Shown here piece after piece: positions 1-8,780 of a DNA stretch of 64,000 nt. The stretch is from Hymenobacter sp. BT559 (GTDB taxonomy: Bacteria > Bacteroidota > Bacteroidia > Cytophagales > Hymenobacteraceae): positions 372,001-436,000 of the forward strand of contig NZ_JAELXV010000003.1 in assembly GCF_016427535.1 (NCBI RefSeq), read 5' to 3'. The position numbers were made by a program, and so were the translations under genes. Position 1 is the stretch's first letter, and each line of letters starts with the position of its first letter. Below the pieces are notes generated by a model. That model was not told the DNA's origin and searched no databases. It was given only the letters and a program-made list of their open reading frames with translations.

Positions 1-3000
1 CACCTGCACGCTAAACTCGGCGTCGCCTAGGTGCCGCTCCACGGCGCTCATAGCTTGCTCCAAGAACTCGCGGTCGGCGTCGGCTACCACTATTTCGGTA
101 GGTTGCAGCAGGATGTGGCGCTGGTAAAATTCGTGCAGCTTGCGCCGATTGCGCAGCAGAGCGTCGGCCTTGGCGTGCAGCAGAGTGGGGTTGAAGGGCT
201 TGCTTACGTAGTCGTCGGCGCCCATGCCTAGGCCCTCTAGCTCGTGGGTTTCGGCCGTGCGCGCCGTGAGCAGCAGCACCGGAATGTGGCTGGTTTTGGG
301 GTGCTGCTTGAGGCGCTGGCACAGCTCCAAGCCATCGGAGCGCGGCATCATCACATCCGAAATAATGAGGTCGGGCAGTTGGGCCAGCGCCGTAGTCCAG
401 CCCGCCAAGCCATCCTCGGCGGTCAGCACCGCATAGTCGGCCTCAAAAAGCTGCGTGAGGTACTGGCGCACCTCGTCGTTGTCCTCCACTACCAGCAGGC
501 GCGGCGGGCCGGTGGGCGCAGCGGTCGGCGGCAAGGCCGGAAGCTCCTCTTCAAGAGGTAGCTCGCTTTGGCTGGCGGCCGGGCTGGTGCTGGGTTCCTC
601 GGCCCGAATGTCTTCGGGCCGCAGGTGCTGCTGGCCAAAGGGTAGGCGCAGCTCGAAAGTGGTGCCGGCCCCCTGCACGCTAGCTACCGTGAGCTGCCCA
701 CCGTGGCGCTGGGCAAACTGCCGGGCCAGCGACAACCCAATACCAGTGCCGCCCATGCGCAGCGTGTCAGTATGTGAAGCCTGGTAGTAAGGGTCAAAAA
801 TGCGGTCCAGCTCGTGCGGACTGATGCCTACGCCAGTGTCTGAAACGGTTATCTTTAAATAATTACCCGTTAGCTGCTCGCCGGTGTACACGGCCGGGCT
901 GCCTGCACTGCCCACCACGGTGGCGGCTAGCTCTACGCCCCCCTGGTCGCAGGTATACTTAAAGGCATTGGCCAGCAGGTTGGTAAGCACAATTTCCAGC
1001 TTGCCGCGGTCGAAGTACAGCCGCACGGGCTCGGCCGGCACGTCGAGCTGGTACTTGACGCCCCGCTCCTGCGCTTTCAGCTGAAAGCTGCCGTATTGCT
1101 CACCTAGGAAGGCCACGGCGTCGTCGTAGCGGGCGCACAGCGGCACATTGCCCGATTCGACCTTGCGGAAGTCGAGCAGCTGATTTACCAGCTCTAGCAG
1201 CTTGCGGGCCTGTCGGTGCATTAGCTCCACTTTGCCTGCTAGGTTGGCCACCGGGCCGGGGCTGCGCATGATTTCCTCCATCGGCCCCAGGATGAGGGTG
1301 AGCGGCGTGCGTAGCTCGTGGCTGACATTGGTAAAAAAGCCCAGCTTGAGATTAGTCAGTTCCTTCTCCTTCTCGGTTTGAAACTGCTCTAGTACCAGCT
1401 TGTTTTTCAGTCCTTGCTGCGACATCTCAAAGCGCCGGTACAGCACAATGCCACCCCCTAGGGCTAGGGCATAGAGCAAGTAAGCCCAGCCTGTTTTGTA
1501 CCAGGGCGCCAGCACCTCAAACTGCATGGTGGCGGGGCGGGCGCTCCAGCCGCCCTCGCCATTGCTGGCTTTCACGCGCAGGGTGTAGTGGCCGGGCGGC
1601 AGGTTGGCAAAGCTGGCAGTGCGCTGGCCGGGCGCCGGGTACACCCAGTGCTGGTTGTAGCCATCGAGCTGGTAAGCGTAGCGATTTTTCTGCGGGTTGG
1701 CATAGTTAAGGCCCACAAACTCGACCGAAAAGTCGTTTTCGCTGGGCTTTATCGTTACGGTTTGGGGCACTGACAGCGGCTGGGCCAGCAGCACGCGGCC
1801 GCCAAACGGCTGCCCCACGGCCACCGGCTGATTAGCAATGCGCAAGCCTGTGAGCTGCACCACTGGCGCGTAGGGATTGGGCTGAATGGCCGACGGCTGG
1901 AAGTAGCTGATGCCATTGATGCCGCCGAAGTACAGCGTACCGTCGGCGCCGCGGGCGGCAGCCCCTATCTTAAAAGCATTGCTTTGCAGGCCATCGGCCA
2001 CATCGTAGCGCACGTACTGGCGGGTGCGCGGCGTGAAGCGGTAGAGGCCCGTGCCGCCCACCCAAAGGTTGCCCGCGTCGTCGGTGAGCAGGCTTTCCAC
2101 GTCGCTTTCGGGCAGCCAGCGCTGGTAGCTGCGCACGGTGTCGTGGCCCTGGGCATCGGTGGCCAGTTGGTGCAGCCCGCCCCCGATGGTGCCAATCCAG
2201 AGCGTGCCTTGGCGGTCAAGTACCAGCGGCCACACGTAGTTGACGCGCAAGCCGCCCGCCGCGCCGGGTACGTAGCTGAACTGCCGCAGCAGGCGCACCG
2301 AGTCGGGCGTGACTTGTAGCTTAAGCAAGCCTGCATCAGTGGTGCTAGCCCAAAGCACGTTGCGGCGCGGGTCGAGCAGTAGGAAGGTGAAATTGCTGCT
2401 CGGCAGCCCGCCCGCGCCGGCCTGGTAGCGGCCCAGCAACTGCCCCTCGGGGCTAAAGCGCAGCAGGCCCTGGTTGAAGGTAGCTACCCATAGCGTGCCG
2501 TAGCCGTCTTCCACAATGCGCTCGATGCTGGCGGTACGCAGGCGCTGCCCGCCTGGTAGCTCGTCGATGGTAGTAAGCTCCTCTTGGCCCTGCCGGCGGA
2601 TGAGGCGCACCAGCCCGCGGCCCCGGGTGCCAAACCACAGCGCGCCCGTGCGCGCCTGGCAAATGGCCGACACGTCGATGCCGCGCGTCACACCGGCCTC
2701 GTTCTGGTTTAGGTAGTTGCGGTAGGTTTGCCGGCCTAGGTCGTAGGCGGCCACGCCATTGCGCGAGCCCAGCCACAGCGTATTGGTGGCTTCTTCTTTA
2801 TAAACGGCATTGATGTAGTTGTTGGGCAGCGTAGCCTGGCCCATCAGTTGGCGCCGCAGCCGGCCAAAGGGTTTCTGGCGCAGGTCTACCCGGTTGAGGC
2901 CGCCCGCCGAGGCGCACAGCCACATCACCTGGGTGCGGTCTTCAAAAATCTGGTGCACCCGCTCGGAGTTGATGCTCTGCGCCTCGCCATCGGTGGGCAG

Positions 3001-3975
3001 CAGCAGGGTGGGCGCGCCGGGGCGTAGCGGCGGCGCAGTGCCGGTCACGGTGCCCGCCTCCCACACATAGAGCCCGTAGTTGGTGCCCACCCACAGCCGC
3101 CCAAACGAGTCAAGCTGCAGCGACTGCAGGGTGGGGTAGCTAAGCGGCTGTGGGTGCGCCGTGAGTTGGCGCGCGGCTCGCCGGTTGGCCGCGCTCACCC
3201 ACAGCACCTGCTGGTTGGTGCCTATCCAGAGGTCGCCGCGGCGGTCGAGGTGCAGCGCCCGTATTAGTCCGGTCACGGGGGTGGGCTCGGCTACTAGGGG
3301 GGCAGCATCGGTGTGCACCAGGCACAGCCCCTGGTTATAGGTGCCCACCCACAGGTTGCCCTCGGCGTCGGCGGCCAGGCTGCTCACCGAGTAGGGCGTG
3401 GTGGGCTGGCCGGCCGCGGGCTGCACCTGGCGCAAGCTCGCTAGCTGGCCCTGGGGAGTGAATGTTAGTTTGAGCAACCCATCGCGCAGGGTGCCAATCC
3501 ACAAGTGGCCCTGCGAGTCGGAGGCCAGCGCGGTGATGCTGCTGGTAGCCAGCTGCTGCAAAATGGGCTGGCCCGTCGGCGCAATAGCCAGGCTGGCCAA
3601 GGACATGAGCCGGTCGGTGGCTGCGTCGTAGAAGTTGAGCCCGGCCCGCTCGGTGCCCACCCACAGGCGCCCGTTGGGGGCGGTGTGCAGCACCGCAATG
3701 CGGTTGCCCGAAATGCCCTTGCGAGTAATCGGCAGCGTGTACTGCTTGAGCACGTAGCCGTCGTAGCGGTCGAGGCCGCGGTTAGTACCTACCCAGATAA
3801 AGCCCGCCTTGTCTTGCGCCACGGCCATGGCATCGCTGTGCGAAAGCCCTTGGTCAACGGTGAGGTGCTCAAAGCGAAACTCGCGTGGGGCCGTGTCCTG
3901 CGCCCAGGCGGGGCGGGCCAGCAGCCCCAGCAGCGCAGCCAGGCAAAAAAGCAACCTAGGAGGAATAACGAACAT
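1..3975 (-). CDS. Hybrid two-component system sensor/regulator (HTCS), C-terminus cut by window edge
   Basis: One-component fusion of a periplasmic sensor, histidine kinase and response regulator, the usual regulator of Bacteroidota glycan loci. It is open to the window edge with 1325 codons visible. The start at 3975 gives a hydrophobic signal segment ending in ARPAWAQ. Residues about 30-700 are repeated propeller blades (for example GFIWVGTNRGLDRYDG near the N-terminus), followed by a Y_Y_Y domain at about 730-815 and a membrane helix at about 825-845. The HisKA box NVSHELRTPL has its His at about 886. The HATPase has the G box GGTGIGLSLA. The receiver domain has its phospho-acceptor Asp at about 1207 (ISDVMMP). 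The last residues (ERHLGDAEFSVQV) read as the beginning of an AraC-type DNA-binding domain, which continues outside the window. It diverges from the GH43/SusCD genes and probably activates them in response to a released oligosaccharide; that is inference from position. Confidence 0.95.
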   Translation of the reverse strand, partial: MFVIPPRLLFCLAALLGLLARPAWAQDTAPREFRFEHLTVDQGLSHSDAMAVAQDKAGFIWVGTNRGLDRYDGYVLKQYTLPITRKGISGNRIAVLHTAPNGRLWVGTERAGLNFYDAATDRLMSLASLAIAPTGQPILQQLATSSITALASDSQGHLWIGTLRDGLLKLTFTPQGQLASLRQVQPAAGQPTTPYSVSSLAADAEGNLWVGTYNQGLCLVHTDAAPLVAEPTPVTGLIRALHLDRRGDLWIGTNQQVLWVSAANRRAARQLTAHPQPLSYPTLQSLQLDSFGRLWVGTNYGLYVWEAGTVTGTAPPLRPGAPTLLLPTDGEAQSINSERVHQIFEDRTQVMWLCASAGGLNRVDLRQKPFGRLRRQLMGQATLPNNYINAVYKEEATNTLWLGSRNGVAAYDLGRQTYRNYLNQNEAGVTRGIDVSAICQARTGALWFGTRGRGLVRLIRRQGQEELTTIDELPGGQRLRTASIERIVEDGYGTLWVATFNQGLLRFSPEGQLLGRYQAGAGGLPSSNFTFLLLDPRRNVLWASTTDAGLLKLQVTPDSVRLLRQFSYVPGAAGGLRVNYVWPLVLDRQGTLWIGTIGGGLHQLATDAQGHDTVRSYQRWLPESDVESLLTDDAGNLWVGGTGLYRFTPRTRQYVRYDVADGLQSNAFKIGAAARGADGTLYFGGINGISYFQPSAIQPNPYAPVVQLTGLRIANQPVAVGQPFGGRVLLAQPLSVPQTVTIKPSENDFSVEFVGLNYANPQKNRYAYQLDGYNQHWVYPAPGQRTASFANLPPGHYTLRVKASNGEGGWSARPATMQFEVLAPWYKTGWAYLLYALALGGGIVLYRRFEMSQQGLKNKLVLEQFQTEKEKELTNLKLGFFTNVSHELRTPLTLILGPMEEIMRSPGPVANLAGKVELMHRQARKLLELVNQLLDFRKVESGNVPLCARYDDAVAFLGEQYGSFQLKAQERGVKYQLDVPAEPVRLYFDRGKLEIVLTNLLANAFKYTCDQGGVELAATVVGSAGSPAVYTGEQLTGNYLKITVSDTGVGISPHELDRIFDPYYQASHTDTLRMGGTGIGLSLARQFAQRHGGQLTVASVQGAGTTFELRLPFGQQHLRPEDIRAEEPSTSPAASQSELPLEEELPALPPTAAPTGPPRLLVVEDNDEVRQYLTQLFEADYAVLTAEDGLAGWTTALAQLPDLIISDVMMPRSDGLELCQRLKQHPKTSHIPVLLLTARTAETHELEGLGMGADDYVSKPFNPTLLHAKADALLRNRRKLHEFYQRHILLQPTEIVVADADREFLEQAMSAVERHLGDAEFSVQV

Positions 3976-4193
3976 CGGCAAGGGCGGGGAAGACAGAGGG
4001 CGAGCAGCGCCGCTACCAGCTGAATAAGTGCGTGCTAGCCTAAGCTGGGGCCACGCGCCAATGGCGGCTCTGCAAGGTAGCAAACTGGCCTTGGTTGGCG
4101 AAATGCGGCTGGCGCCTACCTAGGGCCGCAAACCAGCTATTTTCCCCCGGCTGTTCGGCGAAAATGGCCCCCTAGGTGGGGTAGGGGCGCCGC

Positions 4194-4201
4194 TACTTTT
4201 G
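4194..4201 (+). promoter_or_regulatory. Bacteroidota-type -7 promoter element upstream of the first PUL gene
   Basis: TACTTTTG matches the TAnnTTTG -7 consensus known for Bacteroidota, 58 bases upstream of the GH43 start. A clear -33 TTG at ideal spacing is not visible. The rest of the divergent gap 3976-4258 holds CCTAGG palindromes and a TTCCCACCC element at 4246-4254 just before the ATG. No gene is seen in the gap. Confidence 0.55.
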
Positions 4202-4258
4202 TGGTCCTAGGTCGCCATTTCCACAGCGGGCGGCCAGTGCTCAGCTTCCCACCCAGCC

Positions 4259-5413
4259 ATGAAAAAGCATACCTTGCTTGCGGCGCTACTGGCCCTGGCC
4301 AGCACGGCCCAGGCCCAGCGCACGGCCTTCGCCCCCGGCCAGCCGTGGCCCGACAACAAAGGCACCCACCTCAACGCCCACGGCGCCGGCGCGCTCTACG
4401 ATAAGGGCCGCTACTACCTGTTTGGCGAGCACAAAATAGCTGGCCCCAAGGGCAACAGTGCCCAGGTGGGCGTGCATTGCTACTCCTCCAAAGACCTGTA
4501 TAACTGGCAGGATGAAGGCATTGCCTTTGCGGTAGCGCCCGAAGGCTCGGGTTCGGAAGTTGAGAAAGGTTGCGTGCTAGAGCGCCCCAAGGTGGTCTTC
4601 AACAAGAAGACCGGCCAGTACGTGATGTGGTTTCACCTTGAGCTGAAGGGCAAAGGGTACGAAGCGGCCCGCACCGCGGTGGCCGTGAGCAACAAAGCCA
4701 CCGGGCCGTATAAGTACGTGCGCTCGTACCGGCCCGGTGCCGGCCAGTGGCCCCTAGGGTTCAAAGACGAGTGGAAGCAGCCCGTCCCCAACGAGGTCAG
4801 CCTGAAATGGTGGACGCCCGAGTGGCGCACTGCCGTAACCCAGGGCTTGTTTGTGCGGCGCGACTTTACGCCCGGCCAAATGGCCCGCGACATGACCATC
4901 TTCGTCGATGACGACGGCAAGGCCTACAACATCCACTCATCTGAGGAGAATTTGACCCTGCACGTGGCCGAGCTTACCGACGACTACCAGGGCTTTACGG
5001 GCAAGTGGAACACCATTGCGCCGGCCGGGCACAACGAGGCGCCCGCCATCTGCAAGCGTGGCGGCAAGTATTACCTCCTCACGTCGGGCTGCACGGGCTG
5101 GGCCCCCAATGCGGCGCGCTCGTTCGTGGCCTCGTCCATCTGGGGGCCGTGGCAGCAGCTCGATAACCCCGCTACCGGTCCCGACGCCGACTCTACTTAT
5201 CATTCGCAGAGCACCTACCTGCTGCCGGTGGCGGGTAAGAAAGACGCCTTCATTTTTATGGCTGACCGCTGGACCCCCAAGAACCCCATCGACGGCGGCT
5301 ACATCTGGCTGCCCCTCCGCTTCGAAGGCGACCAGCCCCGCCTGCGCTGGGCCGACCGCTGGGCTCTTTCCGCATTTGACCAGCCGCAGCCCAAAGCCGT
5401 GGTTGCTCCCTAG
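4259..5413 (+). CDS. Secreted GH43 family enzyme, exo-beta-1,3-galactosidase-type (GH43_24-like)
   Basis: A 384-residue protein with a signal peptide ending near AQAQ (residue 20), so periplasmic or surface. It is a single five-bladed GH43 propeller. The canonical N-terminal catalytic Asp motif of GH43 is absent; in its place is NAHGAG (residues 39-44). A Glu pair lies at 229-230 (SSEEN) and a Gln at 317 within HSQST. This combination matches what I know of the exo-beta-1,3-galactanase subfamily, where Gln replaces the usual base. The expected job is therefore trimming beta-1,3-galactan, the backbone of type II arabinogalactan; subfamily and substrate are inferred from motifs. It is the first gene of the PUL, divergent from the HTCS, with TTCCCACCC five bases before the ATG. 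The stop codon lies inside a CCCTAGGT palindrome. Confidence 0.88.
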   Translation: MKKHTLLAALLALASTAQAQRTAFAPGQPWPDNKGTHLNAHGAGALYDKGRYYLFGEHKIAGPKGNSAQVGVHCYSSKDLYNWQDEGIAFAVAPEGSGSEVEKGCVLERPKVVFNKKTGQYVMWFHLELKGKGYEAARTAVAVSNKATGPYKYVRSYRPGAGQWPLGFKDEWKQPVPNEVSLKWWTPEWRTAVTQGLFVRRDFTPGQMARDMTIFVDDDGKAYNIHSSEENLTLHVAELTDDYQGFTGKWNTIAPAGHNEAPAICKRGGKYYLLTSGCTGWAPNAARSFVASSIWGPWQQLDNPATGPDADSTYHSQSTYLLPVAGKKDAFIFMADRWTPKNPIDGGYIWLPLRFEGDQPRLRWADRWALSAFDQPQPKAVVAP

Positions 5414-5566
5414 GTACCTGCATTGCTTACGAATGCATCCGCCTGGGCGATAAAGGCCCGGAAATAGTAGTGGGCACTACAGGAGCAGCGTTGCGAAAAG
5501 CTAGCAGGTTGAATTAGGCCCTGCTCTTTCCTGAAAATACCCCTCTTCGGCGCTGTTTGCTCCCGA

Positions 5567-5574
5567 TACTTTTG
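5567..5574 (+). promoter_or_regulatory. Predicted -7 promoter element for the susC/susD genes
   Basis: TACTTTTG matches TAnnTTTG and lies about 155 bases upstream of the SusC start, giving a long 5' leader. The gap 5414-5730 contains no convincing gene. It also holds a CCTAGGT at about 5649 and TCCCACCC at 5692-5699. A TTTG at 5556-5559 is too close to serve as the -33 box, so promoter strength is uncertain. Confidence 0.5.
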
Positions 5575-5730
5575 GGCAATCCAAAGGCCACACTAGCCGC
5601 TGGTTAAGCGCCACTGTGCGTGCTACTTTCCTCCGCCTTGCGACCCACCTAGGTAGGTGCGGCGCTTGCTTTTGCACTGCGATTATTTTTCTCCCACCCT
5701 GGCCGCTTCCGCGACCATTTAATTAACTCT

Positions 5731-8700
5731 ATGCAGGCAAAGTCTATACTCCTGTGCGGAGCCTTGCTGCCCCTGGCGGTGGCAGCGGCCCCGGTTCCCC
5801 ACGTAGCTCGCCCCGATGAGGCGCTGCGCACGCTACCCCGGCCCGCGGCCGACATTACGATTAGCGGCACGGTGCTCGATGAGAAGGGCGACGGCATGCC
5901 CGGCGCCACGGTTGTGCTCAAGGGCACTACCCTAGGTACGAATACCGACGCCGACGGCAAGTTCACGCTGCGCATCCCTGACGGCACGGCCACGCCCACG
6001 CTCGTTATTTCGTCGGTAGGTTACGTCAAGCAAGAGCTGGCAGTGGGCAGCCGCACTACCTTCGAAGTGAAGCTGGTGGCCAATGCCCAAGACCTAAATG
6101 AAATAGTGGTGGTAGGCTACGGCACCCAGAAGCGCTCCGACGTGACGGGCTCCGTGGTGTCGGTGCCGCAGGACCGGCTTGAGAAAATCCCGGTGTCGAA
6201 CGTGGCGCAGGCGCTGGCCGGCGCGGTGGCGGGCGTCAACATCACCACAAGCTCGGCGGTGCCCGGGGCGCAGCCCAATATCAACATCCGGGGCGTGCGC
6301 TCGATTACGGCCAGCACCAACCCCTACATCATTGTGGATGGGCTGCCGCTGCCGGTGTCGACTAACCTCAACGACATTAACCCCAACGACATTGCTTCAA
6401 TTGAGATTCTGAAGGATGCCAGCTCGACGGCCATCTACGGCACGCGCGGCTCCAACGGGGTTATTCTTATTACTACCAAGCGCGGCAAGACGGGCAAGCC
6501 CGAAATCCGCTACAACGGCTACGCTGGCCCCGAATACCTAGTAAACCGGCTGCGCCCGCTCAGCCCCGAGGCCTACGCCCAGAAGTACCAGGACTTTGCG
6601 GCCCAGCGGGGCTTCACGCCCACCCAGCCGCTGCCCAATACGGCGGAGGTCGTGAACCTACAGGCCGGCCGCACGGTAGACTGGATGAAGGAAATTCGCC
6701 AGCAGGGCGTCATTCAGGACCATAACGTGTCCATTTCGGGTGGTACCGACAATGTGAAATACTTCGTGTCGGGCGAGTATTTCAACCAGAAGGGTACACT
6801 CAAAGGCTTTCAGTTTCAGCGCGTGAGCCTGCGCTCGAACATCGACGCCACGCTTACGCCCTGGCTGCGCATTGGTACCTCGTCGTTTTTCTCGACCAAC
6901 AATGACAGTGGCGGGCGAGCCGACCTGACGCTGGCCCAGGTGGCTAGCCCCTACGGCAACGTGTACAATACCGACGGCACTTACACGGTGTATCCGCAGC
7001 TGCCCGAGTTGCTCATCAAAAACCCGCTGGCCTCGCTGACGACTACCCGCGAGAGCCGCGTGAACCAGCTTATCGGCACGGGCTATGCCGAGGTAGATTT
7101 ACCCGTTAAGGGCCTGAAGTACCGCTTCAACGCCACCTTCGGCTACCGGCCCTACCGCTATGCCTACTACGAAGGCCGCGCTTTCGGCAACCTCAACGGC
7201 TATGCCCAGCTAGTGAACGACGAGCGCTACAACTACACGCTCGAAAACATTGCTACCTATGCCCGTGACTTTGGCAAGCACCACGTTGACCTAACGGGCC
7301 TCTACAGCGCCCAACAGAACACCTACTTCACCACCACCGAGAACGGTAGTGGCTTCATCAACGATAACATCGGCTTCAACGGCATCGGCTCGGGCTCACT
7401 ACCGCCTACCATTAGTTCGTCTGCCGACCGCCGGGCGCTAGTGTCGCAGATGGCGCGCATCAACTACAACTACGACAGCCGCTACCTGCTGACGCTGACC
7501 GCCCGCCGCGACGGCTCGACGGTGTTCGGGGCTAATACCAGCAAATACGCGGTTTTCCCCTCGCTGGCCTTGGGCTGGAACGTGGCCAACGAGGCCTTCC
7601 TGAAAGATAATAGCGCGGTTACGGCCCTGAAGCTGCGCTTCAGCTACGGCACCACTGGCAACGAGGGTATCAACCCGTATCAGACTATCACGGGCCTCAG
7701 CCAGGTGCAGTACGCCTACAATGGTGTCACGACAGTGGGTCTGCAGGCAGGCATTCTGGGCAACGCCGACCTGAAGTGGGAGCAAACTACCAGCTCCAAC
7801 TACGCGGTGGACTTTGGCTTCCTGCAAAACCGCATTACGGGCACCGTGGAGTACTACGATGCCAAAACCACCGACCTGCTGCTGAACCGCCAGATTCCGA
7901 TTATCTCGGGCTACGGCTCGATTCTGGACAACGTGGGCTCGGTGCGCAACCAGGGCCTGGAGGGCACCCTGACCACGGTGAACGTGCAGCACTCAAACTT
8001 CACCTGGGAAACGACGCTTAATGCCTCGGCTGTGCGCAACCGGGTGCTGCAGATTTATGGCACCGGCGGCGACGACATTGGCAACCGCCTCTTCATTGGC
8101 CGGCCGCTGTTTGGCATCTACGACTACGTGAAAACGGGCGTGTGGCAGCAGGGCGAGGACGTGAGCAAAGCCGACGCCAGCGCCAAGCCCGGCGACCTGA
8201 AGTTTGCGGACCTCAACGGTGACAACAAGATTGACAGCAACGACCGGACCTACCTAGGCTCCAGCATCCCGAGCTGGCAGGGTGGTATCACCAACACATT
8301 CTCCTACAAAGGCATCAGCCTGCGCGTGTTCTTCCAGACGGTGCAGGGCGTGCTGCGCAACAACGGCAACCTCAACTTTGTCGACCTAGGGGGCCGCGTG
8401 AACCTGCCGCAGGAAATTGGCTACTGGACGCCGCAAAACGCCAGCCAGGACCGCCCCGGCCTCAACTTCACCAACTCTCGCGGCTACGGCTACGCCAGCA
8501 ACGGCAGCTTTACCCGACTCAAGGACGTGACGCTGACTTATAGCTTCCCGGCCACAATGGTGGAAAAATGGCACCTAGGTAACCTCAGCGTGTACCTGAG
8601 CGGGCGCAACCTCTACACCTGGTCGCCCTGGGTGGGCTGGGACCCCGAGCAGAGCTATACCGTGGGCAACGGCACCGGCAACGGCGGCACCAACTTCCCC

Positions 8701-8745
8701 AACGTGCGCACCATCGTAGCTGGCCTCAACGTGAGCCTGCGCTAG
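5731..8745 (+). CDS. SusC/RagA-family TonB-dependent outer-membrane transporter (PUL)
   Basis: A 1004-residue outer-membrane importer that, with its SusD partner, moves oligosaccharides into the periplasm using TonB energy. A signal peptide (MQAKSILLCGALL...) is followed by a carboxypeptidase-regulatory-like domain at about 43-115 (ISGTVLDEKGDGMPGATV), the SusC signature NEIVVVGYGTQ, and a plug domain at about 145-250 with DIASIEILKDASSTAIYG. The rest is a 22-strand barrel with the usual Asn/Tyr-rich strands, ending in an aromatic-poor NVSLR. Length is typical of the family. The SusD gene follows after 35 bases. The substrate is inferred from the neighbouring arabinogalactan-type enzymes. The start is chosen because it directly precedes the signal peptide and follows an AT-rich TTTAATTAACTCT leader. 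Confidence 0.96.
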   Translation: MQAKSILLCGALLPLAVAAAPVPHVARPDEALRTLPRPAADITISGTVLDEKGDGMPGATVVLKGTTLGTNTDADGKFTLRIPDGTATPTLVISSVGYVKQELAVGSRTTFEVKLVANAQDLNEIVVVGYGTQKRSDVTGSVVSVPQDRLEKIPVSNVAQALAGAVAGVNITTSSAVPGAQPNINIRGVRSITASTNPYIIVDGLPLPVSTNLNDINPNDIASIEILKDASSTAIYGTRGSNGVILITTKRGKTGKPEIRYNGYAGPEYLVNRLRPLSPEAYAQKYQDFAAQRGFTPTQPLPNTAEVVNLQAGRTVDWMKEIRQQGVIQDHNVSISGGTDNVKYFVSGEYFNQKGTLKGFQFQRVSLRSNIDATLTPWLRIGTSSFFSTNNDSGGRADLTLAQVASPYGNVYNTDGTYTVYPQLPELLIKNPLASLTTTRESRVNQLIGTGYAEVDLPVKGLKYRFNATFGYRPYRYAYYEGRAFGNLNGYAQLVNDERYNYTLENIATYARDFGKHHVDLTGLYSAQQNTYFTTTENGSGFINDNIGFNGIGSGSLPPTISSSADRRALVSQMARINYNYDSRYLLTLTARRDGSTVFGANTSKYAVFPSLALGWNVANEAFLKDNSAVTALKLRFSYGTTGNEGINPYQTITGLSQVQYAYNGVTTVGLQAGILGNADLKWEQTTSSNYAVDFGFLQNRITGTVEYYDAKTTDLLLNRQIPIISGYGSILDNVGSVRNQGLEGTLTTVNVQHSNFTWETTLNASAVRNRVLQIYGTGGDDIGNRLFIGRPLFGIYDYVKTGVWQQGEDVSKADASAKPGDLKFADLNGDNKIDSNDRTYLGSSIPSWQGGITNTFSYKGISLRVFFQTVQGVLRNNGNLNFVDLGGRVNLPQEIGYWTPQNASQDRPGLNFTNSRGYGYASNGSFTRLKDVTLTYSFPATMVEKWHLGNLSVYLSGRNLYTWSPWVGWDPEQSYTVGNGTGNGGTNFPNVRTIVAGLNVSLR

Positions 8746-8780
8746 CTATTTCTTCCCACCCGATTTTAGCAATTCGATAT

